Part shown: piece after piece, positions 16,037 through 24,590 of the stretch
Position numbering within the stretch: position 1 is the first letter of the stretch
How the letters are laid out: every line of letters starts with the position of its first letter
DNA from: JAPLMW01 sp964619675
GTDB lineage: Bacteria > Planctomycetota > Phycisphaerae > Sedimentisphaerales > UBA12454
Assembly (NCBI GenBank): GCA_964619675.1
Contig: CAZUEO010000028.1
Location: 1-36,775 of the forward strand
Length of the DNA stretch: 36,775 nucleotides
Direction of reading: 5' to 3'
Program-made: the position numbers and the translations under genes
The notes under the pieces: generated by a model
What the model saw: the letters and a program-made list of their open reading frames with translations, nothing else
Told to the model about the DNA's origin: nothing
Databases searched by the model: none

Positions 16037-17155
16037 CTATCTGAATATTGAAAGTCTGCCAAGATTGGTAATTTTTGCCTTCGATATGAATTGAAACTTG
16101 CCTTGAACGGCTCCGACCTGGGTGGGATTACCAGCTATGTCAGGGACGCCGCCGCGCAGAACAACAGGATTCTTTGGCCGAAAATCACCACCGGTAGCAT
16201 CAACAAACTGCGGATTTACCGCATTTAAACTATGCGAGCCTGTCAATAAATTCACAGTTGCATTCGTGCAGTTATAATCCTCATGGCTTATTCTCGGCAC
16301 TGAAACAGGAATATCAGATGCCGGCTGAGCAAGGTAGATAATGTTGTTTGTGATAACCGGTCCAACAAGACTGTTACAGTTTATCGCCGTTATGCCACCG
16401 GTTCCTGTGCAGTAAAAAGTGCAGTTTGTAACTATTGTCTCTCCCCTGAATAGGCCGTGGCCGTTTACTGAAATTACTATTCCACTATTCCGCAAGCTTT
16501 CAAATATACAACCTTGAACAATTCCACCCGATACAACAAATACTGCCTGACAAGCAGATCTAAAATGACTGCCGATTATAATAGATGAACTTGCCAGAGA
16601 AAATAAATCATAAGTAGTGTTACTTAAGAACATACACCTATTTATAAGTAAATTTCGATTATTTCCCGATGAGGGAAATAAGCCATAATCGCAGGATGAA
16701 AACTTGCAGTTAATGAAATTAAACCCATACCTTATTCCTGTAGCAGATAAATAACAACCGGCTTTGCCTGATACCGAAGCTCTTGTGAAGTGAACATTTT
16801 CTATGTGCACCATATGTACGTTGAAGACTTTTACTATATGACCAGCAAGTGAATTTTCGCCGTCAAGAGTCACATATTGTCCCTTTGGCAAAGGGGCACC
16901 CGTAACACTATCACAGCCGATAAGTTTCAGCCAATGATTGTTTGCGTAATCGCCGCCGGAAACGTCAATATCTATAGTACTGCCGTAAGCGCCGACCGAG
17001 AAAGTATTCCGAATATAGATTATTGTATCACTGCCACTGACAACATTATCAAGAGCAGTTTGCAGCCCAGCACAACCACGATAAGCATTTTCCCAGCTTG
17101 TGCCATTGTTTAGGCCGGTCTGCAGAGCAGCATCAACATAAACTATTGTAGCCAT
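16037..17155 (-). CDS. Right-handed beta-helix protein, tailspike-like
   Basis: 372 aa with AGGAGG 10 nt before the ATG. The opening IVYVDAALQTGLNNGTSWENAYRG is the usual head of secreted or virion beta-helix proteins, followed by about ten turns with N-, C- and F-rich rungs (INCKFSSCDYGLF, INRCMFLSNTTYDLF, VTNCTFYCTG, VTNNIIYLAQ) and a closing PQFVDATGGDFRPKNP block. In phages this fold makes trimeric tailspikes that bind or cut cell-surface glycans. No catalytic pair can be named. No N-terminal signal peptide, consistent with assembly on a particle rather than export. Confidence 0.7.
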   Translation of the reverse strand: MATIVYVDAALQTGLNNGTSWENAYRGCAGLQTALDNVVSGSDTIIYIRNTFSVGAYGSTIDIDVSGGDYANNHWLKLIGCDSVTGAPLPKGQYVTLDGENSLAGHIVKVFNVHMVHIENVHFTRASVSGKAGCYLSATGIRYGFNFINCKFSSCDYGLFPSSGNNRNLLINRCMFLSNTTYDLFSLASSSIIIGSHFRSACQAVFVVSGGIVQGCIFESLRNSGIVISVNGHGLFRGETIVTNCTFYCTGTGGITAINCNSLVGPVITNNIIYLAQPASDIPVSVPRISHEDYNCTNATVNLLTGSHSLNAVNPQFVDATGGDFRPKNPVVLRGGVPDIAGNPTQVGAVQGKFQFISKAKITNLGRLSIFR

Positions 17156-17170
17156 CTTTTGTTATGCCTC

Positions 17171-17620
17171 CTAGACAGGAACGTAAAAGTTATGATGCCC
17201 CCTCGCATCTGTCATTGATATTATATCACCGCCGCTTGTTGTTATAACAGCCAGACGCAAATGCGGTGTAGTCTGCATACTTGGAAAGCTGCTGTATTCA
17301 TTTGTAATAAGGTTGCCTTGCGAACTCAGGTAAACATAAATGTTGCTCTTATCGTCGGCAAGAGTATTGCCGCTTGAACCACTATATTCTATAAGTGTCG
17401 TACCAACCCAAAATTTCCCGCTCTTGACACCGATATCCAAGCCACCTTCGTCAAACACCCGCAAATCATTTGCACGTCTTGTCGCCAACAGCAGTCTGTA
17501 AAGCAGCTTGCGAAATTCAAGATAATAAGGTGATTTGCCGGTTGTAATATACTCAACACCTGTCTCGCCATCGCTTAAAATATTCAAAAGCTCATTATCA
17601 GATGGATAAACTTCAGCCAT
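17171..17620 (-). CDS. Short tail-fibre or baseplate-like protein
   Basis: 149 aa. Begins MAEVYPSDNELLNILSDGETGVEYITTGKSPYYLEFRKLLYRLL and ends with RLAVITTSGGDIISMTDARGHHNFYVPV. The C-terminal pattern (LA.ITT..G.I..I.DAR) is common in phage fibre and baseplate-appendage proteins. GAGG ribosome site present. It lies between an FN3-like protein and the tailspike-like protein, where an adaptor for the spike would be expected. Confidence 0.6.
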   Translation of the reverse strand: MAEVYPSDNELLNILSDGETGVEYITTGKSPYYLEFRKLLYRLLLATRRANDLRVFDEGGLDIGVKSGKFWVGTTLIEYSGSSGNTLADDKSNIYVYLSSQGNLITNEYSSFPSMQTTPHLRLAVITTSGGDIISMTDARGHHNFYVPV

Positions 17621-17639
17621 TTTTAAACCTCATTTAAAA

Positions 17640-18389
17640 TTATTTTATTTGCAAGATTAATTTTCCACTTTGCTTATCAAATGACTTAATTCCAAGACTT
17701 TCGGCAGGTTCAGCAGGCGTTACAACCGTTAACTGTTCTGTTTCAATTTCCTGCGTTTCATTACCACAATCATCGATAATTTTTACGCCGAATTTATACT
17801 CTCCTGTTTGAAGCTGTTTGCTTTGCCAGCTGAGCATATCCGCATCAAAACCAAACCAACCGCAGCCAAAATTGCCTTTGCCGAACCCTATCGCCGCAGA
17901 GCCATCATAACCAAATTCGCTGAAACCAAAACAACTCAGGCCGAAGCCACTTTTGTCCGCAGATTCCGGATGGATTTTTATCTGCCGTTCATTCATTCTT
18001 TCAACACCAAGATAATAATCGACATTCCCATCCAGCGGCAGATTATCTGTTCGCGGAAACTCAATCTTTACTCGTCCTGCATAAGTCTGCCTTATGAAAC
18101 AATCAGAAAAATCAATATCAGCAAACCGCGACTCAACTGCAAAAACTTCAATTCTTACAGCAGTTTTTTGAGAAAGTGGTATCGGCACAACAATTTGTCT
18201 CTGAGTCGGCTCAACGGTTGCCCCAGCAAACTTGCCATTGACATAAACCTGATACAACATATCGTTGTACATTGAATGCCATTTAACCACAGTAGCACAT
18301 ACAAGTTGACTTACATGCCCATCACAGCTCAATCCTGCTGGTAGCGCAAACGCCCTCACTCTGCTTATTCCTTCACTAATAACTGTCAT
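17640..18389 (-). CDS. Phage-like structural protein with Gly/Phe-rich turn and C-terminal Ig-like domain
   Basis: 249 aa from ATG 18389, which follows the preceding stop by one base. A longer frame would overlap that gene. The N-terminal part is beta-rich. The middle carries FGLSCFGFSEFGYDG...GFGKGNFGCGWFGFDAD (about 150-187), a repeated Phe-Gly motif, then a domain with GEYKFGVKIIDDCGNETQ, typical of an Ig/FN3 strand pair. Probably a virion component. Family not recognised. Confidence 0.55.
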   Translation of the reverse strand: MTVISEGISRVRAFALPAGLSCDGHVSQLVCATVVKWHSMYNDMLYQVYVNGKFAGATVEPTQRQIVVPIPLSQKTAVRIEVFAVESRFADIDFSDCFIRQTYAGRVKIEFPRTDNLPLDGNVDYYLGVERMNERQIKIHPESADKSGFGLSCFGFSEFGYDGSAAIGFGKGNFGCGWFGFDADMLSWQSKQLQTGEYKFGVKIIDDCGNETQEIETEQLTVVTPAEPAESLGIKSFDKQSGKLILQIK

Positions 18390-18390
18390 A

Positions 18391-18762
18391 TCAATAGACC
18401 TGCTGTACATACGTTATGCTGTACGGGCAGCTTATATGAGCACCACCTGAAACATAATGGTCAGTTTGAAAGCTCTCTATAATAAGATTTTCAAATACCC
18501 TTCCATCTGGACATTTTAAAACGTGCAAACTGCCGTCGATAAGTTCATCTATTGCATCTATCTGCTGCTGAAGTTCGTTCTGACTAGCGGCCCGCAACTG
18601 ACCTTTTTGCACAATTTTTCTTCCGCGAAGTCCCATCTCAATGCCAACCTGCCCATCAAGACCTGTAGCCGACCTCTGAATAATACTCCTTTGAGGGCTT
18701 TTTACCTCAAGCTCAAAAGACATCCGGTCAAAACTTATCTGTTCATCAAGCACAGCTTTCAT
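18391..18762 (-). CDS. Small phage-like structural protein (tail or neck)
   Basis: 123 aa with a GAGGG site before the ATG and a 3-nt gap to the previous stop. Contains GLDGQVGIEMGLRGRKIVQKGQLRA and an amphipathic helix (QNELQQQIDAIDELIDGS), then beta sequence ending ISCPYSITYVQQVY. The pattern is like small tail or neck proteins with a central helix against a sheet. No named family. Confidence 0.55.
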   Translation of the reverse strand: MKAVLDEQISFDRMSFELEVKSPQRSIIQRSATGLDGQVGIEMGLRGRKIVQKGQLRAASQNELQQQIDAIDELIDGSLHVLKCPDGRVFENLIIESFQTDHYVSGGAHISCPYSITYVQQVY

Positions 18763-18765
18763 CGC

Positions 18766-19428
18766 TTAATCCCTCAGCAGTCTTACACTTGCACCGCTGC
18801 GAACCGAATCGGCAACGCCGTCATCGCCAAGGTCAATGCAGACTCGGCACCGTTGCAGAGCCTTTTCATAAAGCTCTCTGTAGTGTTTGCTCTTCTTCCA
18901 GAAGTTTTCTTCGTTTTCATCCGCCCTTCCGGCAAGCGTTGCAAAAATCATCGACAGAATACCACAAACTGAAACCTGTTTGAGAACCGATGCGTCAAGA
19001 ATATCATCGGCGCCGTATATGCCGTCAGTAACGCCAGGCCTCAATCCAAAATGCTGAGTAAGCTGCAAAAAAACCTCATTGCTCTGCGGCTGATAAGTGC
19101 AAATTCTGTAATTTACATCTTCCGTATCCTTCAGTGCAATCGCCTCCGTTTGCTCATCAGTCCTTAAAACAGAAACGGTAAGCTGTACTGCAGAATCCAC
19201 TGAAACAATTTCAAAAGCACTATTAACCACATCATCAGCACTTTGCAGATATATCACCATACCTGCCGTGATTTTTGCAACGTTGAAATCTGCATCTGGT
19301 GCGCTAAACGTGGTGCCTGTAACTTCGCCGCCTGTGCCGCCTGTCAATACCTGGCTGGCAAAATGTAAATCGCCAAACAGGCTTGGTTCATATTTCAAAA
19401 TATCAACATCATTTGAAAAACTGCTCAT
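18766..19428 (-). CDS. Head-completion or connector-like protein
   Basis: 220 aa from ATG 19428. AAAGG lies just upstream, and the longer frame to 19467 has a Lys-rich head with no ribosome site. The start SSFSNDVDILKYEPSLFGDLHFASQVL is followed by a beta domain and a helical C-terminus (ENFWKKSKHYRELYEKALQRCRV). Its place directly after the capsid gene is where head-tail connector proteins sit in tailed phages. Assignment by position. Confidence 0.55.
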   Translation of the reverse strand: MSSFSNDVDILKYEPSLFGDLHFASQVLTGGTGGEVTGTTFSAPDADFNVAKITAGMVIYLQSADDVVNSAFEIVSVDSAVQLTVSVLRTDEQTEAIALKDTEDVNYRICTYQPQSNEVFLQLTQHFGLRPGVTDGIYGADDILDASVLKQVSVCGILSMIFATLAGRADENEENFWKKSKHYRELYEKALQRCRVCIDLGDDGVADSVRSGASVRLLRD

Positions 19429-19533
19429 TGTTTTACCTTTCTTTTTCCCGGCCGGGCTGGAACGCACTAACCTTTATGATACCCCGCCGCTGTTTTTTAG
19501 GCTTCTATGCCCGGCCGAAAAAAGGTTATTAAA

Positions 19534-20688
19534 TCAGCTTGTAGCAAGGTCTCTGATAAGACCGTGTGCAGCTTCATTTCGCAGCTCAAGTGTGTATTCG
19601 CCGATTAGCTGCCCGCATTCATAATCACCGCCGCTCGCCAGAGGCTTGAAGTAAAAACTTCTGCCAGCAAGGGGCAGCACAGATACTCGCGATGAATCAA
19701 GCAGCAATACCGCATCCTGCGGTATCCATTTGCTGGCAATAATCCTGCATACGCCAAAATCACTTTCATAAATGCTGACCATATCGGTGTATGCCCTGTC
19801 AGCCGGCCCGAAACTTCTGCTTGCACTCAGGAAAGCATTGATTTTTCGTTTCTGAAATCCGCCGACAACAATCAAATCGACATTGCCGCTGCTGTTTTCC
19901 CAAATTTGCCGCAGAACGTAGTTAATCTTGGCTTCATCAAGACCGTCGCCTGACGGAAATCCAGAATCGCCGGGATGATAAATATGTGTTGCGATATGCT
20001 GGACAATCCCTTTCATACTCCTGCGAACAGAAGCAGAGCCTTGCGGATTTGCCGAAGGCTGACCGCCGTTGATAACTGTGTTTTCAAGGTCACGAATCAG
20101 CTCGCGCAGTCTTTCTGATTTCTGATAATCTATCTCGCTTGAAATACCCAGATGGCTTGCAGCTATATTTGTGCCGCTGACTTCAACAGCAGCAGTGAAA
20201 ATCTGCGTATAGTTTCCGCATCGCAAACGATTAGTAAATCTCGCGGCAGGTTTATCATCGCCTTCAATCGCAGCATTGCCGAGAATGTGAATCACCTGAC
20301 CGTCGGCGATATTCTCAGGCGTTGTGCCTGCATAACCGCGAACAACGGTAATCGTGTTGTCACTTACACCTGTAACCAGCATTAGCTCTTCTGACCCAGC
20401 CGTCTGAATCTGGTCGCCTGCTCTGAACCTGTCGCCGTGAGCTACATCAAAACTGGTTTCACTGCTAGGGTCGCTTATTGTGGTGTCGCTGATGGTATCC
20501 TTGTTGGGCACAAGCGAATCTTCCAGCCATTCGTGATAAGTGCTCTTTGCCTCACGCAATGGATCGCCAATCGCATCAAGCAAAGACGTCTCATAAGGCG
20601 AAATAATCCCGATAATGTCTGATACATCTTCAGCGATTTCCGGCAGTGTAGTTCCTGCCGAATATGTCGCTTTACCTGTAAATGCCAT
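19534..20688 (-). CDS. Major capsid protein, SU10/DUF5309-like
   Basis: 384 aa with AAGGAGA before the ATG. The opening YSAGTTLPEIAEDVSDIIGIISPYETSLLDAIG, the middle HEWLEDSL, an inserted beta domain (SFDVAHGDRFRAGDQIQTAGSEELMLVTGV), and the core block LERLRELIRDLENTVINGG-type helix with MKGIVQHI and VDLIVVGGFQKRKINAFL follow the DUF5309 (SU10 major head protein) pattern, an HK97-fold capsid. The C-terminus is intact and no maturation protease gene is seen, so the scaffold is probably the separate upstream gene. The likely central component of the particle. Confidence 0.82.
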   Translation of the reverse strand: MAFTGKATYSAGTTLPEIAEDVSDIIGIISPYETSLLDAIGDPLREAKSTYHEWLEDSLVPNKDTISDTTISDPSSETSFDVAHGDRFRAGDQIQTAGSEELMLVTGVSDNTITVVRGYAGTTPENIADGQVIHILGNAAIEGDDKPAARFTNRLRCGNYTQIFTAAVEVSGTNIAASHLGISSEIDYQKSERLRELIRDLENTVINGGQPSANPQGSASVRRSMKGIVQHIATHIYHPGDSGFPSGDGLDEAKINYVLRQIWENSSGNVDLIVVGGFQKRKINAFLSASRSFGPADRAYTDMVSIYESDFGVCRIIASKWIPQDAVLLLDSSRVSVLPLAGRSFYFKPLASGGDYECGQLIGEYTLELRNEAAHGLIRDLATS

Positions 20689-20721
20689 AATTATTCTCCT
20701 TTGGAAATAAAACCAAATTTA

Positions 20722-21237
20722 TTACATAAAATTTTTCCTTGCCCGCAGGTACTCCTGTAGGTCTGCTCTTGAGCCGCTGCTGGCAGCCTTTTTGGCCGCC
20801 CGTTCAAGAGTCCCTGTTGTGCCGGACAACCTGTCTTTGACCCCGCTGGTCTTTGTGCTTGCCGCAGCAGTAAAACCGGTATCAGAAAACAAATAACTCT
20901 TTTCTTTCTTCAACTGCTCAACAGCATCTGTCACTGTAGTCTTTTTGTCACTTTCTAGTCTTGCTCTGCCGATAATCACGGCAACTTCCAAATCTCGCAC
21001 GCCCGCTGAAACAAGCTTTTCTATCAGCTGCCGCTCTACAGTCATTTGTGAAAGATTTTTATTCAGTCTTTCAACTTCTGCTCTGTTTTCAGCAAGTTCC
21101 TGCTCAAGCTGGGCCTGCTTCTGCTCGGCACTCTGTGCCCTTTTGCGGTAGCGAATAGCTTCACTTACATCTACGAGCCTTTCGCTCCGCTGCTGCGGTT
21201 CTTCTGAACCGCTGGTTTCTGTGTCAATCTGACTCAT
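20722..21237 (-). CDS. Capsid scaffolding-like coiled-coil protein
   Basis: 171 aa, highly charged. A coiled coil spans about 28-75 (YRKRAQSAEQKQAQLEQEL, ENRAEVERLNKNLSQM), and the C-terminus is basic (LQEYLRARKNFM), as in phage scaffolds that contact the capsid through a basic tail. It lies between portal and capsid genes, the usual place. AGAGG site before the ATG. Confidence 0.7.
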   Translation of the reverse strand: MSQIDTETSGSEEPQQRSERLVDVSEAIRYRKRAQSAEQKQAQLEQELAENRAEVERLNKNLSQMTVERQLIEKLVSAGVRDLEVAVIIGRARLESDKKTTVTDAVEQLKKEKSYLFSDTGFTAAASTKTSGVKDRLSGTTGTLERAAKKAASSGSRADLQEYLRARKNFM

Positions 21238-21250
21238 TGAATACCTCTCT

Positions 21251-22804
21251 TTAAGAATTTATTTCATAACCGATTTCTCTGAGCACCTGTTCATGCGGCA
21301 CTCCGAGTTCCTGTTTCAATTTTGCTTCATTAAGCTTCTCAAGCGTGTTCTCAGGCAGAGGGCTTGGGAAAATAACATCAAAGTTTCTCTCATCTTTTGT
21401 ATTTGGATAAATGTTTGTAATATCCAGCAGATGCATAATCATCGCTGCGATTTCTTTTAAGCCCTGACCATACGCATAACGTTTTCGCTCGGTCTTCGCC
21501 AACATTCCCATAAGCGTCATTCGTAATGCAATAGCGCTGGTAAGATTTCCGATTTTATCTTTGAGTACACCCGCAACTACAGGTGTAACACCGCTGGTCT
21601 TGTCCAGCGCCTCTCTTATTTCCGCAATGTGCATATCTTCACTCGGTGTTGCACTGTCGCCGCCGAACTGCTCGATACTTGCGTCAGGATTATCTGTGCA
21701 CCACATCCTGCCTGGCGAAATGGCCCTGTTCTCAACACCTTCAATACCCTTGGCAAGATACATCTTAAAGGCCTGAAATGTTATTCTGCTTGCCCTGTCA
21801 CTGAGCCTCGTATTAAGTTCATCCTGCAGCGGTACTAACGGCTCAACATCACTGACTCCTTCGTAATAGAGCGGCTGTGCAATATTCTGAATATGCACAA
21901 CCGGCACAATACCCATAATATTCGGTCCTTGGGAAACAAGTTGCTTGTCTTCATACCTTTGCCACAGGTCTGGAGCGATTACTTCCGTAACCGCAGTCGA
22001 TTGTCTCGCCGCACCGCTGCCTTTTCCACCAAGTAGTCTGGCCAGAAAATTGCCCTCGACAGCTACGTCGTTCTTCTGTTCAATAAAATTCTGAACGTAA
22101 AAATTGATTTTGCTAAAGTCTCTTTCATCAAGGATAGGCAGTGCTCTTGGAGCTTCAATCAGTTCAAGTGAGCAGTCACAGACAAGCTCAAGTGCTTGCT
22201 CAAAGAACGTTTTGGAGGAGGAAGGAGTGTTGGAAATTCCTTTCGAAGGTTTCTGATCATAATAATCAATAATTTTCTGCCCCGGCCGAACGACACAATC
22301 CACAAATCCATAAACCGCTCCGAGCACTGCCATATCCTGAAAGAACCTCACGCCACTGTTGGCATTGAATACCTGTTTTAGAATTTTATCTATCTCAGCA
22401 CGTCTGTTTTTGTCTTGCGCTCTGCTGACAATATCGACGCCTTTGCCGAAGAGGAAATCCACCATTGCATTGATTCGCCAGCCGATATCATTTTCAATCA
22501 CAACTTCTTTGCGTTCGATATCTGCAATGGCTTTGCCGCCCAGCAGGCCGCTCATTTCAGTTCGCTTTATGCCCGTAATTCTCGCAGGCAGTCCCATCTC
22601 CTGCGCCTGCACATAAGTTCGTGCCGATTCATTCAGTCTTGTATCGGTAGCGAATAAGCCTCTTGTAGAATACATCGGATTTTGGTAATAGTCCCATAGC
22701 GTGCCGAAGTGTATTTGCATACCGACCCACCGTTCATCGATGAGCCAGTCTACGAAATCAGCATTTAGACTACCGGTCTTGAAATTCTCAAAATCAAACG
22801 CCAT
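21251..22804 (-). CDS. Phage portal protein
   Basis: 517 aa, the length of SPP1 gp6/P22-class portals. A helical stem and wing are suggested by RYEDKQLVSQGPNIMGIVPVVHIQN, then YYEGVSDVEPLVPLQDELNTRLSDRAS (the conserved block before the stem helix), and LTSAIALRMTLMGMLAKTERKR, typical of the crown/stem helices. GGAG lies 7 nt before the ATG. It forms the vertex ring through which DNA enters in tailed phages. First gene of the cluster, and no terminase gene precedes it in this window. Confidence 0.82.
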   Translation of the reverse strand: MAFDFENFKTGSLNADFVDWLIDERWVGMQIHFGTLWDYYQNPMYSTRGLFATDTRLNESARTYVQAQEMGLPARITGIKRTEMSGLLGGKAIADIERKEVVIENDIGWRINAMVDFLFGKGVDIVSRAQDKNRRAEIDKILKQVFNANSGVRFFQDMAVLGAVYGFVDCVVRPGQKIIDYYDQKPSKGISNTPSSSKTFFEQALELVCDCSLELIEAPRALPILDERDFSKINFYVQNFIEQKNDVAVEGNFLARLLGGKGSGAARQSTAVTEVIAPDLWQRYEDKQLVSQGPNIMGIVPVVHIQNIAQPLYYEGVSDVEPLVPLQDELNTRLSDRASRITFQAFKMYLAKGIEGVENRAISPGRMWCTDNPDASIEQFGGDSATPSEDMHIAEIREALDKTSGVTPVVAGVLKDKIGNLTSAIALRMTLMGMLAKTERKRYAYGQGLKEIAAMIMHLLDITNIYPNTKDERNFDVIFPSPLPENTLEKLNEAKLKQELGVPHEQVLREIGYEINS

Positions 22805-23138
22805 TAAAATTCTCCACTTAAAAGAACTTTTTTCGTGTCTTGGAGGACATATACGTCCCTCCGTATTACCTGAAAAGTTGCGCGTTTCTGTAAAAAATTA
22901 GGCTAAAATTTTTGATGTGAAATTCATAAGTACTTGTCAAATAAGGATGAAATTTTTTTGAGATTTTCAAAACGCGCACGTTTTTTTTTGCGCGTTTTGA
23001 AAAAAATTGTCCCCTAAGCCTGTCTTCTATCACCTAAATATCGGCGTCTCATCTATCGGACACGCTATCGCAAACATTTAACGTTTTTTCTTCTATACCC
23101 TACTTTCGAATAACTATTGCCTTTGCGTTATTTCCCTC
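22805..23138. other. Spacer between the phage-like cluster and the rubrerythrin gene
   Basis: No gene is seen. It holds a minus-strand TTGACA (22935-22940) with no good -10 behind it, a possible weak promoter for the virion cluster, a strong hairpin at 22964-23003, and the start of the rubrerythrin promoter. Confidence 0.5.
22964..23003. promoter_or_regulatory. Perfect 15-bp hairpin with AACGCGCA arms
   Basis: Arms 22964-22978 (TTTTCAAAACGCGCA) and 22989-23003 are exact complements around a T-rich 10-nt loop. A third partial copy (TTGCGCGTTT) lies near 22879. It may be an operator for the divergent genes, or a bidirectional terminator, since it is flanked by A/T runs. Confidence 0.45.
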
Positions 23139-23144
23139 TATAAT
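23123..23144 (+). promoter_or_regulatory. Promoter of the rubrerythrin gene
   Basis: A perfect -10, TATAAT, lies at 23139-23144, about 16 bp after a TTGCCT-like -35. It overlaps an upstream ATG at 23143, so that ATG cannot be the start in this transcript, which supports ATG 23179. Confidence 0.55.
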
Positions 23145-23178
23145 GCTGAAAAAGGAACTTTCACGTACAGGTGCAAAA

Positions 23179-23634
23179 ATGGAACAATCTAATATCGTCG
23201 ATGATATTCTGGATTTTGCAATCGACAATGAAATAGAGGCCTACAAATTCTACACCGGTCTTGCCGCAAAGGCAAATAATCCCGAGATGAAACAGGTCTT
23301 TAGCGATTTTGCCGCTGAAGAACAGGAACACAGAAAACTTCTGGAAGATGCCAAAAATACAAAGTTAGTTCAGATTGGCGGTGAAAAAATTTGCGATTTG
23401 AAAATTGCAGAATACACTGTCGCAGTCAAGCCGACACCAAATATGGATTATAAAGCAGCAATTACTCTTGCGATGCAGAAGGAAAAAAAGGCATTTCAGC
23501 TTTATACCACTCTTGCCAATCTTATCACCGATGAATCGGCAAGCCAGCTTTTCCAGTCGCTTGCCCAGCAGGAAGCAAAACATAAGCTCCGCTTTGAACT
23601 TGAATATGACGAAATAGTCTTAAAAGAAGATTGA
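23179..23634 (+). CDS. Rubrerythrin-like diiron protein without rubredoxin domain
   Basis: 151 aa from ATG 23179. A longer frame to 23143 overlaps the -10 box, and an AGG lies 7 nt before 23179. Two helix pairs with carboxylate ligands: ...NEIEAYKFYTGLA... and FAAEEQEHRKLL, then KEKKAFQLYTTLA and QQEAKHKLRFELEYDE. These match the E-x6-Y and EExxH patterns of ferritin-like rubrerythrins that reduce peroxide in anaerobes. No rubredoxin CxxC is present, so electrons must come from another protein. Confidence 0.85.
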   Translation: MEQSNIVDDILDFAIDNEIEAYKFYTGLAAKANNPEMKQVFSDFAAEEQEHRKLLEDAKNTKLVQIGGEKICDLKIAEYTVAVKPTPNMDYKAAITLAMQKEKKAFQLYTTLANLITDESASQLFQSLAQQEAKHKLRFELEYDEIVLKED

Positions 23635-23654
23635 AAAACATCATTTAACTCTCT

Positions 23655-24590
23655 GTGTCCTCCGTGGCTAAACAATCAAAAATTACTCTGTGGCTAAAGG
23701 AATTACGAGCGCCATTTTGCACCGCTAGCCTGCTACCTGTAATCATCGGCAGCGCTGTTGCGTATTCTCAAACAGAACAGTTTAACTTAATTCTTTGTGT
23801 TCTCGCTGCTCTTGCAACCGTTTCAATTCATCTAGGCGCAAATATCGCCAATGATTATTTCGACCATACCTCCGGAAATGACCGGCTCAATGACAATAAA
23901 ACACCATTCTCGGGCGGAAGCAGAATGATTCAGAATAATCTGCTTAACCCAAAAGAAATTTTTATCGGCTCATGGATATCCTTGGCAACTGGAGCAGTTT
24001 TAGGAATTATAATAGTAATAATGACAAAAAGTTTGCTTGTGCTTCTGCTTGGGCTTGTCGGCATACTTGGTGGATATTTTTATACAGCAACGCCTTTTAA
24101 GCTCGGCTATCGTACAGCCGGTGAAATAACGATAGGCCTGCTTTTCGGCATTTTGCCGGTTTATGGTTCCTTCTATATCCAGACAAAAAGTTTCAGTACC
24201 TTACCAATACCGCCGGGAGCAATCGTTGCTATCCTGATTTTTCTTGTAATTCTTGCAAATGAATTCCCTGATTTTCTTGCCGACCGTGCAGCCAATAAAA
24301 AAACTCTCGCAGTTACCCTCGGTATAAAAAATGCCGCCGGATTCTACAAAGCTACACTTGTAATACTTTGTGTTCTGACAATTACTTATTCGATTGCATA
24401 TCTTAACAAACTTGCATCAGTAGTTTTATTGATACCGATAATTGGTATCGGCGCAATATGCTTTGCAAATGCAGATTCAGAAAAACTCTCTCAGAAAGGT
24501 TACATCGCATTAAGCAAAGCAACAATTTTACTGCACACTGTCGGCTGTATCGCTCTTATCACAGCAGTTTTACTTTCAAAGTCGGCTTAA
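23655..24590 (+). CDS. menA: UbiA-family prenyltransferase, likely menaquinone pathway MenA
   Basis: 311 aa, eight or nine membrane helices, consistent with UbiA enzymes that attach a polyprenyl tail to an aromatic acceptor. Mg-binding motif 1 is N-x2-N-D-Y-F-D (ANIANDYFDH, about residues 62-71) and motif 2 is NEFPDFLAD-RAANKKTLAV (about 201-220). The MenA-type reading fits an anaerobe using menaquinone, but other UbiA substrates are possible. The start is GTG (23655 or 23664), in a 12-bp repeat (TCCGTGGCTAAA, then TCTGTGGCTAAA at 23687). Its 3' end overlaps the convergent M48 gene by 15 bp. Confidence 0.7.
   Translation: MSSVAKQSKITLWLKELRAPFCTASLLPVIIGSAVAYSQTEQFNLILCVLAALATVSIHLGANIANDYFDHTSGNDRLNDNKTPFSGGSRMIQNNLLNPKEIFIGSWISLATGAVLGIIIVIMTKSLLVLLLGLVGILGGYFYTATPFKLGYRTAGEITIGLLFGILPVYGSFYIQTKSFSTLPIPPGAIVAILIFLVILANEFPDFLADRAANKKTLAVTLGIKNAAGFYKATLVILCVLTITYSIAYLNKLASVVLLIPIIGIGAICFANADSEKLSQKGYIALSKATILLHTVGCIALITAVLLSKSA

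Larger units (their letters stand above)
11907..22804 (-). mobile_element. Compact phage-derived virion-morphogenesis cluster (prophage remnant or domesticated particle)
   Basis: Thirteen same-strand genes with mostly tight or overlapping junctions, running portal, scaffold, major capsid, connector-like, then several small tail/appendage-like proteins, hub-like protein, small proteins, a one-helix membrane protein and a lipoprotein. No terminase, tape measure, sheath, integrase, repressor, replication gene or clear lysin is visible, and no direct repeats were seen at the borders. All frames are intact with good ribosome sites, so this is not obviously decaying. The head genes recall SU10-like/DUF5309 phages, and the lack of a tape measure suggests a short-tailed particle. 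Confidence 0.75.

Noticed and set aside
23143..23178. Earlier ATG for the rubrerythrin gene
   Set aside because: It overlaps the TATAAT -10 box, so the transcript from that promoter starts downstream of it.
23655..23698. Repeated TC(C/T)GTGGCTAAA at the UbiA gene start as a mobile repeat
   Set aside because: Two 12-bp near-copies are too short and too close to judge. They only make the choice between GTG 23655 and 23664 uncertain.
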